From contig CM076854.1 in the NCBI GenBank assembly GCA_039519185.1, positions 173,321,144-173,385,143 on the forward strand: 64,000 bases of DNA, read 5' to 3'. The position numbers and the translations under genes are program-made. Within the stretch, counting starts at the first letter, position 1. The number at the start of each line of letters is the position of its first letter. The notes beneath the pieces were generated by a model. That model was not told where the DNA came from. It was given only the letters and a program-made list of their open reading frames with translations, and searched no databases. The DNA is from Astragalus membranaceus. Lineage: Eukaryota; Streptophyta; Magnoliopsida; Fabales; Fabaceae. Positions 44,782 to 57,586 of the stretch are shown piece after piece.

Positions 44782-46620
44782 TAACTATTAGGTTTAAATA
44801 GTTATTACCCCCTGGAAATATCATCATTATCCAGTTACCCCCTGAAAAAAAAGGTTTAAAAAACACGTTATCATTAGTGTGCTGTTAAGTTTTCTGTTAA
44901 AAAAATGTAAAATGTAATTTTATCCAGTTACCCCCCTGACGTAAGTGCCACGTGTCACCATATTATTGGGCCTCTGTGACACGTGGCACTGACATGCCAC
45001 GTCAGCTCCTGTGTCACCAGTGCCACGTGGCACTGACATGTGCCACGTGGCACTAGTTATTACACTCAAAAATAAAGATTTTTGTGGCCAATGGGTGTTG
45101 AACTCGTGACCACTCAGTCATACACACTTACTAACCACTGAGCCACATTAGTATTTGGGAGTATTAACTCACCTACAAACATATAATACATCATTGCCAC
45201 TTAATTTAAATAAAAAAAATTTGGATTTGGAAACCCAGATGATGAATGATGAATCTGCAAACACAAACGCTGAAACCAAAATCTTTTTCGTGTTCTCTCT
45301 CTTCTCAAATCAAATCAAATCACAGCATATTCAACTTAAACGGAAACAGTTCACCACAATCAGGATCAACACCAATCAGACTTAGAAGCTGTAAAATCAT
45401 TTATAAAGGAAATTGCGTTCTCACTTGCTATATTCACTAAAACAAGTAACAAAAACATAATCAATCTAAAGGAAAAACCAATGATCATAGTACAAATCCA
45501 AGCAAACTACAAACACAGAATCCAATTTCCAAATCATCAAAAGACTAAAATAAGACCTGCCCAGATACAAAAAAAAAACACATGAAATTAATGAAAACAC
45601 AGATTAATAGAGAATTAGAGAGATAGAGAGTTTGGGGATAACACAAAACGATGGAAAACGAAACGGTGGGTTTGTGTTGCAAATCTTCCAGAATCAATTT
45701 CGTTTTGATTCGTTTTGCCGTGGGTGTGGTTTTCAAATTCGTTTTGATTTCATAAATCTCCTTCGTCTCACTCCTCAATTTCATTTCAGATCTGGGTTTT
45801 CTTCAAATCTGGGTTTTCGTTTTCGATTTGATTCTTGATGATTTTCGTTTTCGATTAACGAATCTACAGATCTGGAAGAAAGCATTGAAGATCTTATTTT
45901 TTTATTTTGTTAATCGAATTATTTATATATTATATACTAGTAGTTCACTTAATTTACTAAAATAATCAAGTGGCTTAGTGGTATTTGTGTGTTTCAGCCA
46001 CTTCATGGTCATGGGTTCAAGTCTTTCTCAAGCCATTTTGAAAATTTATTTTGAGTGTAATAACTAGTGCCACGTGGCAGCCATCCATTGGTTGCTGACG
46101 TGGCACTGGTGACATAGGAGCTGACGTGGCATGTCAGTGCCACGTGTCACAGAGGCCCAATAATATGGTGACACGTGGCAGTAGGGATGGCAATTTCCAC
46201 CATAGCGTGGGGATCCCCGCGGAGATTGCCCCGAATGGGGCCCCGCGGGCGGGGAATTTTTCCCCGCGGGGACGGGGATGGAGGAGAAAATCCCCCCGAG
46301 GCCATTTCGGGGACGGGGACGGGGACCTATCTCCCCGCCCCACGGAGTCCCCGCCCCGAGCACTATACCATTAATACCCTTAAATCTCAAAATAGAAACA
46401 GTGTAGCTAAAGTAAACATTTTTTCCTTCGTAGAAACAGTAACACTTCACTTCCTTCGTTGAACCCTAGTTAGTAGTGCTGCCGCCTCACCCTCACCCTC
46501 ACTCTCAGTGCTCTGCGCCTCTGCCGCCTCACGCCCTCACCTTCACGGCTGCCGTCGTCTTCTTCTTCTTCTCATTCAGGTAATTTTTGATCTCCACATT
46601 TCTCTGTGATTTTGTTCTGC

Positions 46621-46742
46621 TGCGATTTTCTCTGTGTTGCGATTTGTGTTGCGATTCTGTGCGATTCTGTGCGTTTGTTGCGATTCTGTTTGCGATTCTG
46701 TTTGCGATTTTGTTGCGATTTTGTTTGCGATTCTGTTTAGCA
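46621..46742. repeat. TGCGATTCTGTT-type tandem repeat
   Basis: About ten degenerate 11-13-bp units (TTGCGATTCTG, TTTGCGATTTTG) inside the hAT-like element, upstream of the captured exons. Confidence 0.75.
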
Positions 46743-46910
46743 GCAATTCTCAGAGAAGTTCCTAACACTAAGGGGAGAGTATGATTCACTCCATTTTATT
46801 TTCTTATAATATCACTTAGCATTTAAAATTAACTTACTAGAGTGCATTTTTCTGTCTGTCATTTGAATAGTAATATTTAAAGGGGTATCTGATTCTCTTT
46901 TCTGAATTAC

Positions 46911-48334
46911 AGATTGATGTTTTTGGGAATTTTGCCTATGTTTCTCAAACGGCATGGATACAGACAGGTACAATAAGGGAAAATATATTGTTTGGATCAC
47001 CTATGGATGATCAAAAGTATCAGGAAACGCTTCATAGGTATTCGCTAGTGAAAGACCTTGAGTTGTTTCCTCATGGTGATCTCACTGAAATAGGAGAGAG
47101 AGGAGTTAACTTGAGTGGAGGTCAGAAGCAACGAATTCAACTTGCTCGTGCTGAATGTGTGTGTATATGTGTACTTTATGACATTTGTTGACTATGATTA
47201 TGCTTATTAACTGGACAGGAATACATTATGGAAGGCCTTGCTGGGAAGACAATCTTGCTCGTGACTCATCAAGTTGACTTTCTTCCAGCATTTGATTTTA
47301 TTTTGGTAATTTGATACATCTTAATGCACTGATTATATCATTGTTCTTTTCTTTTTTCTTTCCCTGTACTGATTATAACTCATGGACATGATGATTTCTT
47401 GGTACAGTTGATGTCAGATGGAGAAATCCTACAAGCTTCTCCTTATAACCATTTGTTGAACACAAGCCAAGAATTTCAAGACCTTGTGAATGCTCACAAA
47501 GAGACTGCTGGTTCTGATCGGCTTGTCGATGTTACTTCTCAAAGATATCCAAATCGTGCCGGGGAAATTAGGAAAACATATGTGGACAAGGACAAGCAAT
47601 TTGAAGCAACAAAAGGGGATCAATTGATTAAGAAAGAAGAGAGGGAAACAGGAGACCAATGATTGAAGCCTTACTTACAGTATCTGAGTCAGAACAAAGG
47701 ATATATATACTTCTCAGTGGCTGCTCTTTGTCACCTTATATTTGTGATTGGCCAGATATTGCAAAACTCATGGATGGCTGCTAATGTTGACTTAGTGTAA
47801 TTGAAGGGATTGAATTACCTATGTTTTCACTTTTATTTCCTTGTATAGGTCTCCTCTGATCTCAGCATTGTTGATCTTGATGTCCCATTTGGCCTTCTTT
47901 TTGCTGTGGGAGCTACTACAAATTGTTATGCTAATCTAACAGTTTTAGCAGTAGTTACTTGGCAAGTCTTGTTTGTCTCTATACCGATGATTTATTTCGC
48001 ACTGCGTTTGCAGGTAATGAACGATTCCTTTGAATTAAATTGCAGTGATTAAAATGTGCTTATTGGAAAGGCTATAATACTAATAATTTATTTTTTATAG
48101 AAATATTACTTTGCCTCAGCAAAAGAACTGATGCGGATGAATGGCACAACAAAGTCCTTTGTAGCTAACCATCTAGCTGAATCTGTCACTTGCGCCGTGA
48201 CAATAAGGGCTTATGAGGAGGAAGATCGATTTTTTATTAAGAACCTTGATCTAATTGATATCAATGCTACTCCTTTCTTTCACAGTTTTGCTTCAAATGA
48301 GTGGTTGAATTTTATTATTGATGATGATGATTAA
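46911..48334 (+). pseudogene. Captured fragment of an ABCC (MRP-type) transporter gene
   Basis: Exons of a vacuolar/plasma-membrane ABCC transporter, in order: part of NBD1 with a Q-loop-like YVSQTAWIQTGTIRENILFG and the ABC signature LSGGQKQR (46911-47150); GKTILLVTHQVDFLP, the H-loop (about 47219-47306); the linker LMSDGEILQASPYNHLL and KPYLQYLSQNKGY (47407-47800) with a stop inside at about 47660; then two TMD2 exons (47850-48013; 48101-48334) reading VTWQVLFVSIPMIYF and ANHLAESVTCAVTIRAYEEE. Walker A and the whole Walker-B/D-loop exon are missing, and stops interrupt it, so no working transporter. Intron positions are retained, showing genomic capture, not retroposition. Confidence 0.88.
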
Positions 48335-48878
48335 TAGGGAATTTTGTCTATTTTTTGTGTTAAGATGATGATTAATTTTATTATTGTAATTTTGCACATT
48401 TTTGCCTATTTTTGAAGTTTTATGGGGTCCCCGTGGGGATCCGCGGGGATCTCGGGGATCCGCGGGGACGGGGATGGGGGAGGAAAAGTCCCCGCGGCGG
48501 GGATCGGGGACGGGGGAACTCCACAGTGGCGGGGACGGGGAGCGGGGGGGTACCCGCCGCCCCCGCCCCGCCCCATTGCCATCCCTACGTGGCCGGGGGT
48601 AACTGGATAATGTTAATTTTACATTTTTTAACAAAATTTAACAGCAGGGGGTAACTGGATAACGTTACATTTTGCAAGGTTTGTTTTAAATATTTTTTTT
48701 TTGTAGGGGGGTAACTGGATAATGGATATATTTGCAGGGGGTAATAACTATTTAAACCAAACTATTATGGGGATTATCCTTTTCTATTTGAGATTTTCCA
48801 CCAATTATTTGAAAGGACTATGCACTTATGGAGCACCAAGGCGTACTTGAAGAGGCGGGTGGTTGAAGTTGACGAGGG

Positions 48879-48906
48879 AGAGAGAGAGGGAGAGAGAGAG
48901 AGAGAG
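48879..48906. repeat. (GA)n microsatellite
   Basis: GAGAGAGAGG-type run in the 370-bp stretch between the two MULEs, which otherwise holds no gene. Confidence 0.85.
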
Positions 48907-49244
48907 AAAAAAGAATCTGAAGGGAATGATTTGGAGCTCAAAGTCTCTCTTGCTGGTGATGAAGGGAATGATTGGGGACTTAGTTTTTTTTTTTCAAAAA
49001 AAAATCTCATGTGGCATGCCAAATCAGATTTTAAAAAAATTAGAAACGAAAAATAAATAACACTTCAGCACTCCGCTAGACACATCAGTTTTTTTGTAAC
49101 GTCTCACTAAAAGAATGACATATTTAAAAAAGGCTTAAATGTATGTTTGGCCCCTGCAAATATGGTCATAATCCATTTAGGCCCCTATAAAAAAAAGTTT
49201 TAAAATGGTATTTGCAAATATTGACCGTTTCTAGTTAGGCCCCC

Positions 49245-50799
49245 TATAGCGACCGAAAAATCCGGAGGAGGATTCCTCGAAGGTTCAAAAATGAAGTCGA
49301 CACCAAAATTTAATTATAAGGGCAAACATTGGAAAATCCCTTTTGGAATGGATAAGGGTCCTTGAGACCAGATTTGGGTTCGGGAGTCGGTTATGCGTGG
49401 GGAAGGTATTAGCACCTCATGACATCCTTCCTAAGGAAGGTTACCTGCTAACTAGTTGTAGGAAAGAATATTAACTTTGAAAATGTTTATTTTACCCTTT
49501 TATTTTGAATCAAAAAGAAAGAAGGCTTAATAAAATTTTTAGTTTTTTGTGCTTGACAGGAGTGGGCCCCTACTCCTACGTATCTCCAGGTGCGATGGTA
49601 TCTCCAGGTGCGATGGAGAAATCAAAGCTACGTAGTTTTTGGTAAAAAACTTTATTTGTTGGTGTCTTTTATTTAGGGATTTTAGGACTCCTGAGTGATC
49701 AGTTCATTTGTCCTAAAATGATGACTGACCCGACTGTACAGTCGGCTTAGTCCCCTACTTTGTGAAAATGGATTTTTTGAAGTTTGGAAGATAGTTTGAT
49801 GTGTGGTGGTTTGATTTTATTTGAACAGGGGTTTTAGGATTCTTGATCCGTACGGTTCATTCGTCCTAGAACGCTGACTAACCCGACTGTACAGTTGACT
49901 TAATCCCCTATTTTGAAAATTTGATTTGTGGAAAGAAATGTGTTTGTGTTTATTTTAATTTAGAAATTGTTTGTTTTAAATAGGGATTTTAGGACATGAT
50001 CCGTAACGGTTCATTAGTGACCTAAAAAGCAGACTAACCCGACTGTACAGTCGACTTAGTCCCCTATTTTGTTCTTGAAAATATTTCTTTATTTATGAGA
50101 GGAAAATGAATATTTTGTTTTTGTTTTGAATATGAACAAAAAGTTGAGAAAAAAGAAAAAATGAAAAGTGCAACTAGTGAAAAATATTTATCATGAATAT
50201 TTAAAAATAAACTAATTAAAAGAAAAATAAAACTAAAAAAGGGAGGGGGAGAGAGAGAGCGAGAGCTTCGCTAGGAGAGGGAGAGAATGTGTTCAGTGTT
50301 CTTGTTGAATCACTGTGGTGTGTTTTTCACTTTGGACAGAGTCTCCTTTTATAGGTGAATGGTTAGGTGAAGTGACTTGTTGGACAAGTTAACTTGTTGG
50401 GCAAGCAGCTTGTTGGACTGAAGGTTAATGCTACTGACACCCCTTTTATTATTTTCGTTCTTCTCTATTTTTTTTTGGATTATTCTTATTTTTGTATATT
50501 TTTTGTGATATTTTTGTATTTTTGGGCTTTTTATATTATTTGGATACTTTATTGTAATATATATTTTTTATTTTCTGATTTTATTTCATTATTATTTTTA
50601 TGGCTTTTTGATCAAAAGGACTAAATTAAGTCCAAAATACCGTACATAGACCCATTTACTAAGAATTGGCCCAATTTGACAAACCGGTCTAAATTAAAAC
50701 AAGACACCGCTCGAAATGTCGTTCTCGTAATGATATGGACTTGTGACACGGGGGCTAAAACAATTGCGATAAATGATCGGACAAAATTGGGGTATAACA
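49245..50799 (-). repeat. LTR of Ogre-like element 2 (3' LTR in element sense)
   Basis: 1,555 bp. Contains an extra tandem 18-mer around TATCTCCAGGTGCGATGG (about 49578-49613) absent from the other LTR, and three ~155-bp repeats with GACTGTACAGTC palindromes. Confidence 0.88.
49680..50070. repeat. Triplicated ~155-bp block with a 12-bp perfect palindrome in LTR 2
   Basis: GGGATTTTAGGA...CCCGACTGTACAGTCGACTTAGTCC occurs three times; the palindrome GACTGTACAGTC lies at 49732 and 50041 (perfect) and 49884 (one change). In the partner LTR it is at 56514 and 56667 (perfect) and 56823 (one change). Element 1 keeps one diverged copy near 2618. Confidence 0.82.
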
Positions 50800-50812
50800 G
50801 CTGCCCCTCTTT

Positions 50813-51464
50813 TAGGGGTGTTCAAAACCGAATCAAACCAATAGAAAACCGCAAACCGAACCAAACCAAATCGAAAACCGCAAAAAACCGCTTCTTATTG
50901 GTTTAGTTCGGTTCTTTTTTTCATTGCACCACGCGGTTTGGTTCGGTTCGCGGTTTTGATTACAGAAACCGAACCAAATCAAACCAAACCAAACCGCAAG
51001 TAACACTAAGACTTATTGACTAACAACTTTCTTTTCTAACTTACTAGCCCAAATGCAACTAAAACCCAACTCTCACACACTTACTAGCCCAACTATAATT
51101 AATTCTTTGACTCACTTAAAAATTACAATAAAATATTTAATTCAAATTATTTTAAACATTGTCTTAGCTATCTTAAAAGAATTAATAGAGCGTAATTTAT
51201 ATACTATATATATTTGAGTAGATTTTTTCTTAAAGATTTATGTTAGCTATTTTTTATGTTAGTTAATTTTAACTTCGTTTTAAATTTTGTTTTGTCTTGA
51301 AAAAACCGAACCAACCGAACCAATCCAAACCGCATTAGTTTGGTTTGGTATGGTTCGGTTTTATTTTAGGAAGCCAACCAAACCAAACCGCATGTAGTTT
51401 TACATTGCGGTTCGGTTCACTTTTTATCTCAAAACCGAACCAAACCGCACCGCAAACACCCCTA
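50813..51464. mobile_element. hAT MITE with perfect 8-bp TSD, inside Ogre-like element 2
   Basis: 652 bp, starting TAGGGGTGTTCAAAACCG and ending inverted as TAGGGGTGTTTGCGGTGCGG, with interior AACCGAACCAAACC words. The duplication CCCTCTTT is exact at 50805-50812 and 51465-51472. It sits within the polypurine tract next to the LTR. Confidence 0.92.
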
Positions 51465-51472
51465 CCCTCTTT

Positions 51473-54400
51473 ATTTATATTTTACTAGAAAAGGTGAATG
51501 GCTTTCAGATTTTCGTAGTAGAAATAAAAATAAAGATAGAATAGACGCTAATTTTGTCCGCTTAGGGGGAAGATGAGTTAGGGAAAACAGGGAGGATTAG
51601 CACTTGGCGTGCTAACCGAGAACATTAAAGAAATGATCACTGGGGATCTGGAGGAGCACTGGGGCTCTAAGGGAGCACTGGGGCTCCAAGGGGTTGCCTA
51701 AACCCTGAAGGACCATTTGGGATCCGAATGTGCACTGGGACTTTGAAGGACTGCCGGGGTCCGGGGGTGGCCTTTTTCGAGCGGCCGTTAATAAGATCAG
51801 GTCTAGAACTGATCACGAATAACGTCCACTATGTCTTAGGCTGACACAGCTAGTCTGAAGGGCCTGGGGCCGGATGATCCGTCGGTGCTCGATGCCGACG
51901 TGCGATCTGGATTGGACCTCTGGGGGTCTGAAGGTGCACTGGGGCTTTGAGGAACCGTTGGGGGTCTGATACTTTGAATTGTGATGTGAGACCAATACTT
52001 GTAGCACTGACTTTGAGGAAACAAAGTATTGGGATTGACACATGGCGTACTTGTCTAGGACATACCTAATGAATGCATTTACCTGAGAAGGGAAAAGCTA
52101 TCTATATTTTGCATGTCTAAAAATGCGATGGATGATGCATGTGTGCAATATGGGTATACGAAATGGTAGGTGTCCGATGGGATGAATGAAACGTGGCGGA
52201 TGATGTGAGCCGAAGTTGGTGGAACATGGAGGTTGACAAACAACGTATGTGAATGCAGATAACATGTGAATGTGATCGTGCTGATTAATGATGAATGTAA
52301 TGGAATGAGCGATTTTTCCTCTTTTTGCTTTTTGCATTTCCTTTTTTTCTTAGTATATGATGGGTGTATGAAATGCAAAGTGCGAATGTGACGCAAATGT
52401 AATGCTTTGACGCGAATGCCGTGCATGGTATGATGATATGATTAGTGATGTAAAGAAGGCTTTGGCAATGATGAGACCGGCACTTGGCACGTCTATCGAA
52501 GCAAACTGTTATGTGTGCATGCGTGTAATGTGATGAATGTGCAATGTGAAAGCAGATAAACTACCAAAGCCCGTGAATTGTGGATGCTAGAGCTGATCGG
52601 AAACAAAAATTGATCAGCCATGTATGTGAATGCAGATAACATGTGAATGCAAATGTATTGCTTAGATGCAGGTGCTATGGTAGATGCATGATTGCATGAT
52701 GGAATGATTTATGCTATGATTTATTGATGATGCAGATTTTTTTTGTAATGATGAGAAATGAGACTTTTGATGCAAGAGGCAGAGAAGTAATTATTTCTTG
52801 GAAAAAGGTTTGAACTCAGATGTGGCAACCTCAAGGTTGTGATTCACATGCACTGATGCACAAAAGTATTTGATTGGATTTGCAAGCTCGTTCACATTGT
52901 TCTTCCATTTGATTATGATGTCCCATGACGATTGAATTTTAGGTCCACAAAGTTAACTGAGTGAGTTTCCAACTTCCTATTAGTAACTTGTGTTCTCTCT
53001 CTTTGAAGCATTGTTTTAATGAACATGTAGAGTAGTGCAAATACAGATGAATGAGCCAGTTGACTAGGGGTATGGACAGATATGACACGTGAGGGGATGA
53101 ATGGTAGGTTTTTGCCAAAGTTATGAAAGGTATGTTCTCCCAAACTCTAGAAATGTGGGACTGCCCTAATTCATAGTTGATATGGTGAATGCATAACTTT
53201 CCCCTGTCTAGTGGTGACAACAACTAGGGGTGTAGAGGAAATTATGAGTTGGTAATGTTGTGACTTTGGAATCAGAGGTGGAACGTAAAAGATTTTGTCT
53301 CAACCCATGGCGTTTGGTGTTGCCCCACCTATGACAAGGACAATGTTGCCCTGACTAGAGTTTGCGAAAAGCTGTATTTAGGATGGTGGGTTAAGAAATT
53401 GCCCCGGTATAGTTTTATGAATGTGAATATGACAAGGGGATGAGATGAGTGTAGAGCGAATTTCTCCAATTTTGAGCGGAGTGAGGGGTTAATGGTGACA
53501 GGATTACCCCACTTTGGAATGATATTTCTAGTTCGAGTGAGGTAGGGGAAAGGTGACAGAGTTAGGGTAATGGGTTTGTGAGTTGGTCGTATGGCTGTAT
53601 GGATTGGATGTGGTATATGAATGAGACGGACGCTGGAAAATTTCCCCAAGTTCGAGAAGCATGAAAGGTGAAGGGTCTGCCCCACTTTGGGATCTAGGTG
53701 ATGGTCCTAGTGTAAACTTTTGGTTCTTTTAAGATGACTTCCATGGACTATGATAGTCCTGATGATGAAAATTTCACTTGGTGATCACTAAACCTTGTGT
53801 TGGTATCAGTGCAGGCCTTTTTTCTTTTTCTTTTTTTTCCTTTTTTTTTTGCCTTTTTTAGCTTTATTTTTTGTCATATTTTTTTGAGCAAACATACTGT
53901 AAATAAATAAACTCAATTGTCCTAAAATTAAAACTTTAAGAAAACGAAAGCAAACAGTTATCGATTAGAATGGACTTGTTTAGGGTTGTAACGTGGACAA
54001 CAGTTAGGGGTTTATGTAAGAAAGGGTTGGTAATGTGGCCAATGATTAGGGATTCATGAAAGACAAGGTTTGTAATGGGGCCAATGGTTAGGGATTCATG
54101 CAAGAAATGATAATTGGGCCCAAAGAAGTGTTTGTGGGTTTAGACAATGATCTTTTTATTTGCGGTGCAATGTGGCTAGTGGTTGATAATTTATGAAAGA
54201 ATGGGTGATTGGGCTCAAATTGTTTGGGGATTGATGAGACAAATGATCTTTTTATCCAGTGGTGCACTTCATGATATGATGTATCAGCTCAAACATTTAT
54301 GCCGTCTTTTTATTCAAGACTTTTGCCTTTTTTTTTTGAAATATGATTCTCATTCTTTGACGGCCTATTTCTCTTGAGCTGAATAAACTGAAGAAAGTAG

Positions 54401-56023
54401 TGCACCATCTTTAAATGGGGAATAGACCATTGTCTAGGGTGATTGAAAGATTTTTTGATTCTTTGGCTCAAAGTGGGTTGCAAAGGGAATTTTTTTTATG
54501 CTTTTTGAGGATTGAGAAGATGACCAAACTTCATTTCAAATCATGATTGCTTGTTTTCTCAAATACTAACTCAAGGACAAAAAATTATTTATTTTTATAT
54601 ATCTGCTCTTTTTCTTTATTTCTTTTTATATGCCCTAATTTTTTCTTAGGCTGCTCTCGCGAGTTTTCAACCTAACAGGCTTTTTTGATTATTTTTTTTG
54701 TACAGAACTTGCACCAAGGGAATACAATGTTGACAAGATGTCTAGTGATCACAAATTTGCCCCAGTTTGGAGGATCCAAGTGTTAGTTTATGAAATTTCA
54801 TCATTGGGGACAAAACCAAAGAGTCAACTAAGAACTTGTGTGGAGAATATGCACTTTATAGAATGGTTGGGGTGAGACTGGACATGAACAAGGGATGATG
54901 ATAGGATGGAAAGGTGTGGACACTAACTGACTCAAACAAGAGCAAATACACATCGCATACAAGTTCACTATACGAATGCTTCACAGAGAGTTAACATAGT
55001 TAGAGACATGATAGAAGAATTTTTGATAACACATTAGTTAACAAAATGGACTATTTTGATCGTTTATCATGGGATGGATGAGATGCATTGTTTTGCTGAC
55101 AAAAATTGTGGACGAGCTGCAACATTAAAAAATTTTGAAAATTGAGTGTCTTGAAACTCCTTGAGTTTGCAGCTAAGTTCGACCTCGTTTGAAATTTAGT
55201 AGGTTAATCTTTTCCAAGGAAGAACAATCAATTAAAATGTATTTGCAAGAACGTCTCATCTCTCATCAAATTTTTTCAAAAAGTATGCTCATGTTTTTTT
55301 TAAATTATGAAATAAAATGTAATGGGTGAATAACACATGATGATGGATATGAATGATGAAAATGCAAATGCATGAGATATGTTTCTAAAAAATAACTTGC
55401 AAAGATAACATATGATTTTTCGAATTTTTTCTTTATAGAAGACCGAAAAAATGTATCAGTGTTTGTTTGAATGCAGGGGTATGAGGCTCCTTTGTGTCCT
55501 ACGAGGGTTCCTTTAGAGAATAGGTCTAGGGCTTGTTTGTTAAGTGAACCTTTCAAATGGTAGCTCTAAAGAGTCCTACATAAGGTTCCTAGAGCCAACG
55601 ACCCCAGTTAAGAACACTGATCAACAACAATAGGCAAGCTATTAGGAGTGCCAGCATTCCCAAGAGGGACCAAACTCTAGGTGAGACTTTCGTGACCACC
55701 CAACAGGACGCACATCCAGTAGGCCATCACTACGCAGTCTCGTTCTAACTTAGGTTATTCTCCAGTCCGGGTACAGGACTATTCTCACGTGTGTGTAAAA
55801 GTGTGATAGTGGAGTGTGTGAAGGAGAAAAATATCAAGAATACCCCCCAAGCTGCAAAACAAACAAACATATATACAAAAAGTGGTCTTCTATCCTAGGG
55901 TTTTCATATCACAAAAGAATAATATGCAATAAAAAATAAAAGACAAAAGGGGAAGGGTAAAAATAAACATTAAATTAACAACTAATCCTACAACTAATTA
56001 GACTAGGTTTGACTCTCTAAATT
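51473..56023 (-). other. Internal region of Ogre-like element 2, no coding capacity seen
   Basis: 4.5 kb without gag or pol motifs. It shares ordered short blocks with 4640-11070 and the same GTTGCCCC-rich style. Confidence 0.75.
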
Positions 56024-56042
56024 GTCCCCAGTGAATTCGCCA
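56024..56042 (-). other. Primer binding site, Ogre-like element 2
   Basis: Minus-strand TGGCGAATTCACTGGGGAC, one base different from element 1. Confidence 0.75.
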
Positions 56043-56044
56043 GC

Positions 56045-57586
56045 TGTAGCGACCGAAAAATCCGGGTGAGGATTCCTCAAAGGTTCAAAAATGAAGCCGC
56101 CACCAAAGTTTAATTATAAGGGCAAACATTGGAAAATCCCTTTTGCAATGGATAAGGGTCCTTGAGACCAGATTTGGGTTCGGGAGTCGGTTATGCGTGG
56201 GGAATGTATTAGCACCCCACGACATCCTTCCTAAGAAAGGTTACCTGCTAACTAGTTGTAGGAAAGAATATTAACTTTGAAAATGTTTATTTTACCCTTT
56301 TGTTTTGAATCAAAAAGAAAGAAGACTTAATAAAATTTTTAGTTTTTTGTGCTTGACAAGAGTGGGCCCCTGCTCCTACGTATCTCCAAGTGCGATGGAG
56401 AAATCAAAGCTACGTAGTTCTTGGTAGAAAACTTTATTTGTTGGTGTCTTTTATTTAGGGATTTTAGGACTCCTGAGTGATCAGTTCATTTGTCCTAAAA
56501 TAATTGCTGACCCGACTGTACAGTCGGCTTAGTCCCCTACTTTGTGAAAATCGATTTTTTGAAGTTTGGAAGATAGTTTGATGTGTGGTGGTTTGATTTT
56601 ATTTGAACAGGGGTTTTAGGTTTCTTGATCCGTACGGTTCATTCGTCCTAGAACGCTGACTAACCCGACTGTACAGTCGACTTAATCCCCTATTTTGAAA
56701 ATTTGATTTGTGGAAAGAAATGTGTTTGTGTTTATTTTAATTTAGAAATTGTTTGTTTTAAATAGGGATTTTAGGACATGATCCGTAACGGTTCATTAGT
56801 GACCTAAAAAACAGACTAACCCGATTGTACAGTCGACTTAGTCCCCTATATTTTTCTTGAAAATATTTCTTTATTTATGAGAGGAAAAGGAATATTTTGT
56901 TTTTGTTTTGAATATGAACAAAAAGTTGACAAAAAAGAAAAAATGAAAAGTGCAACTAGTGAAAAATATTTATCATGAATATTTAAAAATAAACTAATTA
57001 AAAGAAAAATAAAACTAAAAAAGGGAGGGGGGGAGAGAGAGAGCGAGAGCTTCGCTAGGAGAGGGAGAGAATGTGTTCAGTGTTCTTGTTGAATCACTGT
57101 GGTGTGTTTTACATTGTGGACAGAGTCTCCTTTTATATGTGAAGGGTTAGGTGAAGAGACTTGTTGGGCAAGTCAACTTGTTGGACAAGCAGCTTGTTGG
57201 GCTGAAGGTTAATGCTACTGACACCCCCTTTTATTATTTTCGTTCTTCTCTATTTTTTTTTTTGGATTATTCTTATTTTTGTATATTTTTTGTGATATTT
57301 TTGTATTTTTGGGCTTTTTATATTATTTGGATACTTTATTGCAATATATATTTTTTATTTTCTGATTTTATTTCATTATTATTTTTATGGCTTTTTGATC
57401 AAAAAGACTAAATTAAGTCCAAAATACCGAACATAGGCCCATTTACTAAGAATTGGCCCAATTAGACAAACCGGTCTAAATTAAAACAAGACAGCGCTCG
57501 AAATGTCGTTATCGTAATGATATGGACTTGTGACACGTGGGCTAAAACAATTGCGATAAATGATCGAACAAAATTGGGGTATAACA
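56045..57586 (-). repeat. LTR of Ogre-like element 2 (5' LTR in element sense)
   Basis: 1,542 bp, TGTAGCGACC...GGTATAACA on the plus strand. Partner of 49245-50799. Confidence 0.88.

Larger units (their letters stand above)
46182..48587. mobile_element. hAT-like element carrying ABC transporter exons
   Basis: 2,406 bp, starting TAGGGATGGCAATTTCC and ending GCCATTGCCATCCCTA, with subterminal G/C-rich GGGGATCCCCGCGGGG palindromes on both sides. An 8-bp duplication CGTGGCAG/CGTGGCCG (46174-46181 and 48588-48595) has 7 matches. No hAT transposase. The interior holds a minisatellite and ABCC transporter exons. Confidence 0.82.
44791..48758. mobile_element. MULE with long terminal inverted repeats, split by a hAT-like element
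   Basis: Both ends read inwards GGTTTAAATAGTTATTACCC, then ATTATCCAGTTACCCCCT; the inverted repeats run for roughly 300 bp and include CACGTGGCAC-rich blocks and a shared GTGACCACTCAGTCAT/ GGTCATGGGTTCAAG-type segment. Flanks TAACTATTA (44782-44790) and AAACTATTA (48759-48767) are a 9-bp duplication with 8 matches. The 0.9-kb core (45100-46000) has no gene I recognise. The right inverted repeat is interrupted at 46182-48587. Confidence 0.85.
49245..57586 (-). mobile_element. Ogre/Tat-like non-autonomous retrotransposon 2
   Basis: 8,342 bp with LTRs at 49245-50799 and 56045-57586. On the minus strand the LTR starts TGTTATACCCCAATTTTGTTC and ends GGTCGCTACA; the primer site TGGCGAATTCACTGGGGAC follows at 56042-56024, and a purine tract AAAGAGGGGCAGC abuts the 3' LTR. 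The left LTR end has TA in place of TG on the plus strand. CCCC lies on both sides as a 4-5-bp duplication. The interior lacks gag and pol but is collinear in blocks with element 1. The LTRs differ at scattered sites and by an 18-bp duplication, so it is older than element 1. It sits inside the MULE. Confidence 0.87.

Noticed and set aside
46126..46462. Pro/Gly/Arg-rich frames at 46064-46462 and 48293-48654
   Set aside because: They are translations of the GGGGATCCCC-rich subterminal sequence of the hAT-like element on both sides.
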